Assembly: GCA_903862415.1 (NCBI GenBank)
Contig: CAIOYD010000020.1
Span: 1-64,000 of the forward strand
Reading direction: 5' to 3'
Source of the DNA: an uncultured Oxalobacteraceae bacterium
Lineage (GTDB): Bacteria; Pseudomonadota; Gammaproteobacteria; Burkholderiales; Burkholderiaceae_D
DNA: 64,000 nucleotides
Within the stretch, counting starts at the first letter, position 1. Each line of letters begins with the position of its first letter. The notes below the pieces were generated by a model, which did no database searches, had not been told where the DNA came from, and saw only the letters and a program-made list of their open reading frames with translations. The translations under genes and the position numbers were made by a program. Positions 40,023 through 49,044 of the stretch are shown here, in pieces.

Positions 40023-40484
40023 ATGACAAAATCGACTCTCACCCCTAAGCAATCTGCATTTATTGATGAATATCTTATCGACTTTAATGGGACTCAGGCC
40101 GCTATTCGTGCGGGCTATTCTCCCAAAACTGCTAATACTATCGCCGCTCAAAACTTAGCAAAACTTAGCATTCATTCCGAAATCAAAGAGCGATTAAATA
40201 AACGCGCTGAATCATGCGAGCGTAAAGCCCTCGACATCATCAAAGATTTGCAAGCCATTAAAGATAGTGCAATGCGGCTAATTTTTGATTCTCAGGGTAA
40301 CGAAGTAATGGCGCATCCACCCTCAGCCATTCGAGCGTTAGAGCTTGAAGGCAAATACATTGGAATGTTTACAGATAAATCTGCCGTCGATGTAACAACA
40401 GTAGGAAAGCCAATAGAGGCAGCGCCATTGATTAGCCCGGAAGAACTGGATGCGGCAATTAAACGTGCCCGAGAAGCGGTTTAA
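40023..40484 (+). CDS. terS: phage terminase small subunit
   Basis: LTPKQSAFIDEYLIDFNGTQAAIRAGYSPKTANTIAAQNLAKLSIHSEIKERL, Terminase_2-type HTH domain. Confidence 0.88.
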   Translation: MTKSTLTPKQSAFIDEYLIDFNGTQAAIRAGYSPKTANTIAAQNLAKLSIHSEIKERLNKRAESCERKALDIIKDLQAIKDSAMRLIFDSQGNEVMAHPPSAIRALELEGKYIGMFTDKSAVDVTTVGKPIEAAPLISPEELDAAIKRAREAV

Positions 40485-40672
40485 TGAATTTAAGTCTATT
40501 CAAGCAAGAGGAGGGTAAGTAATTAAAAGCAAACATTCAAAACTAGACATTTAATACACTTTAGCGCTTCGAATGACCTATTTAGGGCATATACAGAATT
40601 CAATTTCGACCTCATACTCAGATGGCATTTATCCAAAATTTTTAAATCAACCTAAAAAATACAAGGCAAAAA

Positions 40673-41266
40673 ATGGCGCTTATAAAATGCAAGGACTGCG
40701 GAAACGACGTGAGTACCGATGCAAAGAATTGTCCGAAATGCGGGGCAAACATCGTTTTACCAAAACCTCCCAAAAAGCCCGCCTCACCAATATTAAAATA
40801 CATTCTCGGCTTTATTGTTGCTGGCTCAATAATCACTATGGCGATGAATGGAAATAAGCAGAGGGAAGCGGAAAAAGCAGACCAAGAACAATTAGCCTCA
40901 ATGCCGCAGGCGCAGAGAGACGCGGTTTTAGCGCAGAGAGCGGCGCAGAAAAAGGCAGACGAGGCCAAGGTGGCAGCGGATGCCAAAGCGAAGGCAGACA
41001 GCGAAGCAATGTTGCACGATATAGGATTGGCAGAAGTAACCTGTCAAATGCTTGCAGAGAAAAGAGCCAACGACCCGGCATCAATCGAATGGTTAAGGCA
41101 GGAGCGGAAATTTGCGTTCACCTCGAAAGACCATATGAAAGCAACGTCGTTTCAGCCGATGCGGGCTAAAAATGCGATGGGAGCGCTGATATTAACTTCT
41201 GTAAAATGCGATTTAATAAAGAGCGGGAATGATTGGCAGGTCAGTAAATTTGATGAGCTGCATTAG
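40673..41266 (+). CDS. zinc-ribbon membrane protein
   Basis: IKCKDCGNDVSTDAKNCPKCGANI zinc ribbon followed by a TM segment and a coiled, Ala/Lys-rich region. Confidence 0.7.
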   Translation: MALIKCKDCGNDVSTDAKNCPKCGANIVLPKPPKKPASPILKYILGFIVAGSIITMAMNGNKQREAEKADQEQLASMPQAQRDAVLAQRAAQKKADEAKVAADAKAKADSEAMLHDIGLAEVTCQMLAEKRANDPASIEWLRQERKFAFTSKDHMKATSFQPMRAKNAMGALILTSVKCDLIKSGNDWQVSKFDELH

Positions 41267-41304
41267 CGGTTTATAGTTGGATTAAAATTGCAAGCCTGAA
41301 AAAT

Positions 41305-41335
41305 AAAACCGCTCGCAGATTATTCGAGCGGTTTT
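41305..41335 (+). terminator. rho-independent terminator at end of element
   Basis: aaaaccgctcg-cagattatt-cgagcggtttt followed by tt. Confidence 0.85.
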
Positions 41336-41369
41336 TTATCGCCCGTGAATCACGGCTAAATATAAAATT

Positions 41370-41391
41370 GGGGTACACAACGGGTACACGG
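41370..41391. repeat. paired GTACAC motifs, candidate integrase arm sites (right)
   Basis: ggggtacacaacgggtacacgg. Confidence 0.5.
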
Positions 41392-41452
41392 AGCCTATAC
41401 AGGCCCTAGAAATGACAAAGGGTTAGTGCCTACTATGACGCTAACCCTTTTA

Positions 41453-41506
41453 AATACTGGTGCCGACTGCAGGACTTGAACCCGCCACCCCCTGATTACA
41501 AGTCAG
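41453..41506. repeat. att direct repeat (tRNA-proximal)
   Basis: 54-bp exact match to 34278-34331. Confidence 0.95.
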
Positions 41507-41533
41507 GTGCTCTACCAGATGAGCTAAGTCGGC
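41458..41533 (-). tRNA. tRNA-Thr (anticodon TGT), CCA encoded
   Basis: GCCGACTTAGCTCATCTGGTAGAGCACCTGACTTGTAATCAGGGGGTGGCGGGTTCAAGTCCTGCAGTCGGCACCA folds as a cloverleaf. Confidence 0.95.
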
Positions 41534-41557
41534 AAACTAGAAGAACGAAATTATAAA

Positions 41558-42025
41558 CTACTTTATTATTGTCAGGCTAGGTTTTTTTCTTTTTTCTGCC
41601 AACTCATCCGGCCTGTCAGAACTGGCTTCAGCATCTTTGCTCGTAGCCAGACTGATGGACGCAGCCGGTTTGGCAGGCACTTCAGCGGTTTCTTCGCTGA
41701 CGGCCAACTCTTCAATCACATCAAAAGCCATGCCCTGGCCGTTTTCACTGGCGTAGATGGCCGTAATGGCGCTGACTGGTACATAGATCTCGCGTGAGAC
41801 GCCGCCAAAACGCGCCTTGAATGCGATCGCCACGTTATCCATGTGCAAGTCGTTGGTGGCGGTAAAAGCAATATTGAGGACAATATCGCCATTGCGGACA
41901 AATTCGCGTGGAACACGCACCTGGCCCTGGACTTTAACGGCAATATGGGGAGTATATCCATTATCGGTGCACCATTCATACAGAGCACGAATCAGATACG
42001 GTTTGGTTGAAGCGACTTCTGACAT
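41558..42025 (-). CDS. sspB: ClpXP protease specificity-enhancing factor SspB
   Basis: KPYLIRALYEWCTDNGYTPHIAVKV; adjacent to sspA. Confidence 0.93.
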   Translation of the reverse strand: MSEVASTKPYLIRALYEWCTDNGYTPHIAVKVQGQVRVPREFVRNGDIVLNIAFTATNDLHMDNVAIAFKARFGGVSREIYVPVSAITAIYASENGQGMAFDVIEELAVSEETAEVPAKPAASISLATSKDAEASSDRPDELAEKRKKPSLTIIK

Positions 42026-42148
42026 AATTTTTCTGCCTTATTTCTGCCTTATTTCTGCCTGCTTACTGCCTGTTACTGCGGTATTGACTTAACAAAACTG
42101 GCAACCCGGTCTGGAAATCTGCGGGCTGCCAACTTTTATCGTGATCGA

Positions 42149-42757
42149 TTAACGACGCATGACTTTTTCTGATGGTGTTAATGCTTCGATATAGGCAGGG
42201 CGGGAGAAAATCCGTTCTGCATATTTCATTAACGGTGCTGCGGTTTTGGAAATTTCAATCCCGTAATGATCCAGACGCCACAGCAATGGCGCAATCGCCA
42301 CGTCGAGCATAGAAAACTCTTCACCCAGCATGTATTTGTTTTTAACAAATAACGGTGCCAGTGTGGTTAAGCGATCGCGGATTTCGGCGCGTGCCTTGTC
42401 GAGAATTTTGCTTGAATTGCCTGATTTGTCATTTTCCAGAGTATGGACATGAATGAACAATTCTTTTTCAAAATTAAACAGCATCAGGCGTGCGCGCGAA
42501 CGCATCAGCGGATCGGCTGGCATCAATTGCGGATGCGGGAAACGCTCATCAATATATTCATTGATGATATTCGATTCATACAGAATCAGATCGCGTTCCA
42601 CCAGAATCGGCACCTGACCATACGGATTCATGGTCGAAATATCTTCCGGCTTGTTGAACAGATCGACATCACGGATTTCAAAATCCATGCCTTTTTCAAA
42701 CAAGACCAAACGGCAACGTTGTGAAAATGGGCAAGTTGTACCCGAATAGAGAACCAT
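42149..42757 (-). CDS. sspA: stringent starvation protein A, GST-like
   Basis: VLYSGTTCPFSQRCRLVLFEKGMDFEIRDVDL. Confidence 0.92.
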   Translation of the reverse strand: MVLYSGTTCPFSQRCRLVLFEKGMDFEIRDVDLFNKPEDISTMNPYGQVPILVERDLILYESNIINEYIDERFPHPQLMPADPLMRSRARLMLFNFEKELFIHVHTLENDKSGNSSKILDKARAEIRDRLTTLAPLFVKNKYMLGEEFSMLDVAIAPLLWRLDHYGIEISKTAAPLMKYAERIFSRPAYIEALTPSEKVMRR

Positions 42758-42874
42758 CATTTTTGCAGTTCCTTAGAAACAAACAGGGTGAGGCTAAAAG
42801 GCTCACCTCCGATAGTACGAACAGCGTACAACAAATAAACTGTGTCGGTAATCAGCGATCACCGACAAGGTTTA

Positions 42875-43633
42875 TTACTTAACTTCTTTCCAGTAAGAGG
42901 CATTCAGACGCCATGCCACAAAACTCAACAGAGTCAACCACATCAGGACCCAGACACCCAGACGCTTGCGGGTGCTTTGTGCTGGCTCGCCCATCCAGTT
43001 CAGGTAGGCAACCAGATCAGCTACCTGATTATCATACTCAAGGCTGGATAATTTTCCCGGGGTGATGGTAGTGAATTTTTTGAATTCCATGGTTTTCTGA
43101 TGATCGTGCTCATCTTCGACTTCTTCAAAATCAGCGCTGCGCACACCCTGCAGCTCCCATAACACGTGCGGCATGCCGACGTTAGGGAATACCATGTTGT
43201 TCCAGCCGGTTGGACGGGAATCGTCTTTGTAATAGCTGCGCAGATAGGTGTAGAGCCAATCCGGACCGCTGCCCGCTTCGGAAGCGCGCGAACGGGCAAT
43301 CACCGACAAATCCGGCGGCACAGCACCGAACCAGGCTTTGGCATCTTTAGCAGCCAGATGGGTGGTCATCAGGTCACCAACTTTATCGCTGGCGAGCAAC
43401 AAATTGGCGCGGATTTGATCATCAGTCAGACCCAGATCTTTCAGACGACTGTAACGCATGGACGTAGCTGAATGGCAGTTGAGGCAATAATTGACAAACA
43501 GCTTGGCACCGTTCTGCAACGCCGCCATATTATTGGCACGATCCGGCGCATGATCCAGCGGAAAACCTTCATTGGCTAACGCCAGTGCTGGCAGCAACAC
43601 CAGGGTGGCGATAATTTTATTAAAAAATTTCAT
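42875..43633 (-). CDS. petC: cytochrome c1 subunit of bc1 complex
   Basis: CLNCHSATSMRYSRLKDLGL, C-terminal TM anchor; downstream of petB. Confidence 0.93.
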   Translation of the reverse strand: MKFFNKIIATLVLLPALALANEGFPLDHAPDRANNMAALQNGAKLFVNYCLNCHSATSMRYSRLKDLGLTDDQIRANLLLASDKVGDLMTTHLAAKDAKAWFGAVPPDLSVIARSRASEAGSGPDWLYTYLRSYYKDDSRPTGWNNMVFPNVGMPHVLWELQGVRSADFEEVEDEHDHQKTMEFKKFTTITPGKLSSLEYDNQVADLVAYLNWMGEPAQSTRKRLGVWVLMWLTLLSFVAWRLNASYWKEVK

Positions 43634-43653
43634 ATCTTCTATCCCTTTGGATG

Positions 43654-45063
43654 CTAGTGAGGCGTGAATGTGACGCGATTCGGTACTGGCTTGAATGTAC
43701 CCTTCGCACTCCACCATGGCATTAACAGGAAGAAGCCAAAATAGATCACGGCGCACACCTGTGAAATACGTTCACGTGTTGGTGATGGCGGTTCAACACC
43801 CAGATAACCCAGAACCAGGAAGGCAATCGCAAACACGATCATGACGGTTTTATGCCAGTCCGGACGATAACGGATCGATTTCACCGGTGACTGATCCAGC
43901 CATGGCATACCAGCCAGAATCATCACCGAAGAACCAAACAGCACCACGCCCCAGAATTTGGCATCCAGACCGAAAGGCATCATGCCGACAATCATCACCA
44001 GACCAGCGCCAGCAATCGCTGCTTTAATCAGTGCAGGCAGATTGGTTTTGAGATAAATCAGGCTGACATAGGCTGCCACACCGGCTTGTACGACATACAG
44101 GAATTCACTGGTGGTAGCACGCAGAATCGAATAGAACGGCGTGAAATACCAGGTCGGTGCAATGTGCAGCGGGGTTTTGAGTGAATCAGCCGGAATGAAG
44201 TTATTCGATTCCAGGAAATAGCCACCCATTTCAGGAGCAAAGAACACGACCGCAGAAAACAGCACCAGGAATACCGTGACACCAAAAATGTCATGCACGG
44301 AATAGTAAGGATGGGAAGGAATCGCATCCACACCGTGGCCGTTGGCATCCAGATTGTCTTTGACTTCAATACCGTCAGGATTGTTGGAACCAACTTCGTG
44401 CAAAGCGATCAGATGCGCAGCAACCAGTCCCAGCAACACTAATGGAATCGCGATCACATGGAACGAGAAGAAACGGTTAAGGGTAGCGTCAGACACCACA
44501 TAGTCACCGCGTATCCACAACGACAGATCAGGACCGATGAAAGGAATAGCACCAAAGAGGTTAACAATAACCTGTGCGCCCCAGTACGACATTTGACCCC
44601 ATGGCAGCAGGTAACCAAAGAAAGCTTCAGCCATCAGGCACAGGAAAATGGCAAAACCGAACAGCCAGACCAGCTCACGTGGCTTGCGATAAGAACCGTA
44701 CATCAGAGCGCGGGCCATGTGCAGGTAAATAATAATGAAGAACGCCGAAGCGCCGGTCGAGTGCATGTAACGCACCAGCCAACCCCAGGGAACTTCGCGC
44801 ATGATGTATTCAACAGAAGCAAACGCCAGAGTGGCATCTGGTTTGTAATGCATCACCAGAATAATACCGGTGACGATTTGCAGCACCAGTACGAACATCG
44901 CCAGCGAGCCAAAAATGTACCAGAAGTTAAAGTTCTTCGGTGCGTAATACTGGCCCCACTGATCGTTCCATAATTTAGTTAAGGGAAAACGGGCATCGAC
45001 CCAGTTCAGCGCCTTATCAACGGCAGGAGCATCTGCCGGCAGTTTTTTTTCAACGAATGCCAT
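43654..45063 (-). CDS. petB: cytochrome b subunit of bc1 complex
   Basis: WNDQWGQYYAPKNFNFWYIFGSLA, YMHSTGASAFFIIIYLHMARALMYGSY, PEWY-equivalent region; multi-TM. Confidence 0.95.
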   Translation of the reverse strand: MAFVEKKLPADAPAVDKALNWVDARFPLTKLWNDQWGQYYAPKNFNFWYIFGSLAMFVLVLQIVTGIILVMHYKPDATLAFASVEYIMREVPWGWLVRYMHSTGASAFFIIIYLHMARALMYGSYRKPRELVWLFGFAIFLCLMAEAFFGYLLPWGQMSYWGAQVIVNLFGAIPFIGPDLSLWIRGDYVVSDATLNRFFSFHVIAIPLVLLGLVAAHLIALHEVGSNNPDGIEVKDNLDANGHGVDAIPSHPYYSVHDIFGVTVFLVLFSAVVFFAPEMGGYFLESNNFIPADSLKTPLHIAPTWYFTPFYSILRATTSEFLYVVQAGVAAYVSLIYLKTNLPALIKAAIAGAGLVMIVGMMPFGLDAKFWGVVLFGSSVMILAGMPWLDQSPVKSIRYRPDWHKTVMIVFAIAFLVLGYLGVEPPSPTRERISQVCAVIYFGFFLLMPWWSAKGTFKPVPNRVTFTPH

Positions 45064-45065
45064 GA

Positions 45066-45680
45066 TCAAGCCTCGCCTTTCTCATCTTTACCGATAACGA
45101 TTTTGGTATCGGACAGGTACATGTGACGCGGAACGTCCAGATTCTGTGGCGCTGGCTTGTTTTTGAAGACCCGACCGGACAGATCGAAGGTCGAACCATG
45201 GCATGGACACAGGAAGCCACCTTCCCAGGTACTTGGCAACGATGGTTGCGGACCAGGAGTAAATTTGGAACTGGGCGAACAACCGAGGTGTGAACAAATA
45301 CCGACGGCGATCAGGATATCGCTGTGTTCTTTACGGGCACGGCTTTGTTTTTCACAATATTCTGGCAGCGGCATAGTGTACGGCTTGAGCGAATCCGGAT
45401 CAGCAACTTCGGTTTGCGTGGCAGCAAGGCTGGCCATCATTTCCGGAGTACGTTTCAGGATCCAGACCGGTTTGCCGCGCCATTCGGCGGTTTTCATTTC
45501 ACCCGGTTTTAATGTGGAAATATCCACTTCAACCGGAGCACCTGCTGCTTTGGCGCGTTCAGATGGCTGAAATGTGCTTACCAACGCCCCCGTTGTAGCC
45601 AAACCTACAACACCACCCGCCGCGCACGTTGCGACGAGCAAGCCACGACGGCCGGAATCGACCTGCTTTTCGTTACTCAT
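45066..45680 (-). CDS. petA: Rieske iron-sulfur subunit of bc1 complex
   Basis: CSHLGCSP and CPCHGSTFDLSGRV. Confidence 0.95.
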   Translation of the reverse strand: MSNEKQVDSGRRGLLVATCAAGGVVGLATTGALVSTFQPSERAKAAGAPVEVDISTLKPGEMKTAEWRGKPVWILKRTPEMMASLAATQTEVADPDSLKPYTMPLPEYCEKQSRARKEHSDILIAVGICSHLGCSPSSKFTPGPQPSLPSTWEGGFLCPCHGSTFDLSGRVFKNKPAPQNLDVPRHMYLSDTKIVIGKDEKGEA

Positions 45681-45942
45681 ACCAACCCCATTCGTCAAAA
45701 CTTATTTGTTGAAAAATTTAAAGTCATCATCGAGCAATACAAACTATTAACCACTAACAACGCGAAATTATAATGGAGCCAGAGCACGAATTAAAGGAAA
45801 ACATTAAAAACCATGCAATCAGGCAGGCTTTTTACGGAATTTCCCGCCAATTACCGAACTTTCGTCTTGGAAACAACCTGCCATCGTGGCGTAAGCGTGT
45901 AAAATAACCACTACTTATTTATTAAACAACACAGGAGCCATC

Positions 45943-46359
45943 ATGCTACAGGAATTCAAATCCTTCATTACTCGCGGCAATGTCGTTGATCTGGCAGTGG
46001 GTGTCATTATCGGCGCTGCTTTCAGCAAGATTGTGGATTCTCTGGTCCAGGATGTGATTATGCCGGTGGTCAGCAAAGTCGTGGGCGGGCTGGATTTTGC
46101 CAACTATTATCTGCCGCTCAATCACCAGGACACCAGTTTAACCTTGGTGGAAGCTAAAAAACTGGGCGCCGTTTTTGCCTACGGTAATTTTTTAACCATC
46201 GTACTGAATTTCCTGATTCTGGCGTTCATTATTTTTCAGATGGTCCGGTTAGTAAATATCGCCAGGAAAAAAGCCGAGGAAGCGCCGGTCGCACCGGCAG
46301 CGCCTTCCGAAGAAGTGCTGTTGCTGCGCGAAATTCGCGATTCTTTAAACAAACCCTAA
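45943..46359 (+). CDS. mscL: large-conductance mechanosensitive channel
   Basis: [31 protein letters not shown]. Confidence 0.96.
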   Translation: MLQEFKSFITRGNVVDLAVGVIIGAAFSKIVDSLVQDVIMPVVSKVVGGLDFANYYLPLNHQDTSLTLVEAKKLGAVFAYGNFLTIVLNFLILAFIIFQMVRLVNIARKKAEEAPVAPAAPSEEVLLLREIRDSLNKP

Positions 46360-47132
46360 ACCGGGTTGGGAATATCGACAAAATGGTGGGCAATACCAAA
46401 CTGACTGGCCACAGCCTGACCGAGTGCCTGCACACCATAGCGCTCGGTCGCGTGATGACCGCAGGCCAGATAGGCCACGCCGGATTCACGCGCCAGATGC
46501 ACGGTGGATTCGGAAATTTCTCCCGACAAATACACACTAGCACCGATCGCCACCGCATCACCGAGAAAATTCTGCGCCGCACCGGTACACCAGGCTACCC
46601 GACCTAGTGGCTGGTCAGGTGCGCCGATGAGCAAAGGCTTGCGTTCGAGTTTTTCTTCTACCCAGCGACTGAAATCCCCAACGGTGTGCAGGCCGGGCTG
46701 CGTGGCGCGACCAATACTGGCCAAGCCCTGCTCGGCAAAACTGCCTTCCACGGTCAACTCCAGCACTCTGGCCAGTTGCGCGTTATTACCCCATTCCGGA
46801 TGCAGATCGAGTGGCAGATGATAGGCAAATAAATTCATCTTGTTGTCGATCAACTTTTTAATGCGCTCAAATTTCGCCCCGGTCAGACAGGGATTTTCGC
46901 CGCGCCAGAAATACCCATGATGGACCAGCAACGCATCGGCATTGAGGGCAATGGCGGCCTTAATCAATGCCAGACTGGCAGTTACACCACTAACGAGCAC
47001 TTTTATTTGCTCAATACCTTCCACCTGCAAGCCATTTGGACAATAATCATTTATTTTCACCGTTTGTAGGTTTGCCTCTAGAAATTGGCTCAAGTCACCC
47101 CGACTTACAGAAGGTACTGTTTTTTGATTCAT
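46356..47132 (-). CDS. Nif3-like dinuclear metal-centre protein
   Basis: [40 protein letters not shown]. Confidence 0.93.
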   Translation of the reverse strand: MNQKTVPSVSRGDLSQFLEANLQTVKINDYCPNGLQVEGIEQIKVLVSGVTASLALIKAAIALNADALLVHHGYFWRGENPCLTGAKFERIKKLIDNKMNLFAYHLPLDLHPEWGNNAQLARVLELTVEGSFAEQGLASIGRATQPGLHTVGDFSRWVEEKLERKPLLIGAPDQPLGRVAWCTGAAQNFLGDAVAIGASVYLSGEISESTVHLARESGVAYLACGHHATERYGVQALGQAVASQFGIAHHFVDIPNPV

Positions 47133-47156
47133 TTTTTTCTCAACCTGTAAAAAATT

Positions 47157-48338
47157 ATGCGACGACTCTGGCTCTTATTCGCTCAGGCAGCAACGGTCAG
47201 CCTGGCACTGTTGTTGATTGTAAATACGCTCAAACCAGAATGGCTGCCGCAATTCAGCGGTCGCGCCGCCCACGTGGTGCCCATGCCGGTTCTGGAAGCG
47301 CCGACCAATCTGGTGGCCCCGGGCAGCTATCGGGATGCGGCCAAACGCGCCATGCCTTCGGTTGTTAATATTTTCACCACTAAAGAAATTAAACGCAAGC
47401 AAAATCCACTCTACAGCGATCCGCTGTTCAAAAAGTTTTTTGGTAATGGTGCCAACCCGCCACCGGTAAAACAGTCCAGTCTGGGTTCCGGCGTGATCGT
47501 CAGCCCGAACGGCTACATTATTACCAACAACCATGTGGTCAATTCAGCCGATGAAATCAATGTGGTGCTCCCCGATGGCCGTAAGGCAATTGCAAAAATT
47601 GTCGGCACCGATCCGGAAACCGATCTGGCGCTGATCAAAATTGATTTATCCGATTTGCCTGCCATCACTCTGGGTCACATCGAACAGGCCAGTGTTGGCG
47701 ATGTGGTGCTGGCTATTGGCAATCCCTTCGGCGTCGGACAAACCATTACCATGGGAATTATTTCCGCCCTCGGGCGCACTCATCTGGATATCAATACCTT
47801 TGAAAATTTCATCCAGACCGATGCTGCCATCAATCCGGGCAATTCTGGTGGCGCCTTAATCGACACCAACGGTAATTTAATCGGCATTAACAGCGCAATA
47901 TTTTCCCAGAATGGCGGCTCGCTCGGTATCGGCTTTGCCATTCCGGTGAGTACCGTTAAATCCATCATGGATGGGATTCTGGCGCATGGTCACATGATTC
48001 GTGGCTGGATCGGGGTCGAGCCACAGGAGATCACCCCTGAACTGGCGGAAAATTTTGGCGTCAAAGAAAACTCCGGCACGCTAATTGCCGGTGTGATCCG
48101 TGGCGGACCGGCAGATCGCGCCGGCATCAAACCGGGTGACGTGCTCATCAAAGTTAACGACATACCGGCCACCGACCGGGTGACGATGATGAATCTGATC
48201 GCCCAGTTGCAGCCAGAAAAAAATGCCAGACTGACTTTTTTGCGTAAAGGTAAAATCCTGGTGGTCGATATCGTCATCGGCACACGCCAGCAGGCGCCAG
48301 CTACTCCCGACGATGAAGAAGATGACGACGGAAAATAA
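47157..48338 (+). CDS. Do-like periplasmic serine protease (DegS/AlgW type, one PDZ)
   Basis: TNNHVV, DLALIKI, NPGNSGGALI catalytic motifs, single PDZ domain. Confidence 0.92.
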   Translation: MRRLWLLFAQAATVSLALLLIVNTLKPEWLPQFSGRAAHVVPMPVLEAPTNLVAPGSYRDAAKRAMPSVVNIFTTKEIKRKQNPLYSDPLFKKFFGNGANPPPVKQSSLGSGVIVSPNGYIITNNHVVNSADEINVVLPDGRKAIAKIVGTDPETDLALIKIDLSDLPAITLGHIEQASVGDVVLAIGNPFGVGQTITMGIISALGRTHLDINTFENFIQTDAAINPGNSGGALIDTNGNLIGINSAIFSQNGGSLGIGFAIPVSTVKSIMDGILAHGHMIRGWIGVEPQEITPELAENFGVKENSGTLIAGVIRGGPADRAGIKPGDVLIKVNDIPATDRVTMMNLIAQLQPEKNARLTFLRKGKILVVDIVIGTRQQAPATPDDEEDDDGK

Positions 48339-48352
48339 ATTCAAGGCACACC

Positions 48353-49042
48353 ATGCACCTCAATGATCTGTGCGGTTATTTGCACGAACTATCAGAAAAC
48401 AATAACCGCGCCTGGTTCGTCATGAACAAGCCGCGTTACGATATTTTGCGCGAAGAATTTCTGCAACTGGTGACTGAGCTGATCGCCCAGATCAGTCGCA
48501 CTGATCCGCTCATCCTGGGCTGCAATCCTAAAAAGGCTTTATTCCGCATCAACCGCGATGTGCGTTTTGCCAAGGATAAAAGTCCGTACAAAACCACGTT
48601 TTCTGCCGCCATCGTGGCCAACAACCTGAAAAAACCCAGTCTGGGTGGTGGACCGGCATATTATTTTCACATCGGTGCTGATGGTCAGGTGTTGTTTGCC
48701 GTGGGTGAATACATGCCGCCAGCCGAACGACTCAAGCAATTACGCACCCACGTCAGTGAAGACGGTGCTGCGCTGGTCAAAATTTTGCGCGCTAAAAAGT
48801 TGCAGCAAACTCTGGGAACACTGCAGGAAGAAGATAAACTGCAACGCGCACCCAAAGGTTTCGATCCGGCCGATCCGTATGTTGAGTATCTCAAGCTGAA
48901 ACATTTTATGGTCTGGGCCGAACTGCCCATCAGCTCGTTCAAACACAGCAAAACCAGCAGCGCGTCTGATGAACTCATCAGCACCATGGCCAGCGCTTAC
49001 AGGGATGCCTATCCGCTGGTGAAGTGGTTGCGGGCGGCGTAA
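48353..49042 (+). CDS. DUF2461/TIGR02453 family protein
   Basis: LHELSENNNRAWFVMNKPRYDILREEF, FRINRDVRFAKDKSPYKTTFSA. Confidence 0.85.
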   Translation: MHLNDLCGYLHELSENNNRAWFVMNKPRYDILREEFLQLVTELIAQISRTDPLILGCNPKKALFRINRDVRFAKDKSPYKTTFSAAIVANNLKKPSLGGGPAYYFHIGADGQVLFAVGEYMPPAERLKQLRTHVSEDGAALVKILRAKKLQQTLGTLQEEDKLQRAPKGFDPADPYVEYLKLKHFMVWAELPISSFKHSKTSSASDELISTMASAYRDAYPLVKWLRAA

Positions 49043-49044
49043 CG

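Larger units (their letters stand above)
34278..41506. mobile_element. tRNA-Thr-integrated element with int, replication module and terS; candidate phage satellite
   Basis: Exact 54-bp flanking repeats at tRNA 3' end, tyrosine integrase, replication ATPase, terminase small subunit; no structural phage genes. Confidence 0.88.

Noticed and set aside
34278-41506. Complete prophage
   Set aside because: No large terminase, portal, capsid, tail or lysis genes in the 7.2 kb; too small and structurally empty.
34278-41506. Integrative conjugative or mobilizable element
   Set aside because: No relaxase, coupling protein or type IV secretion genes recognised.
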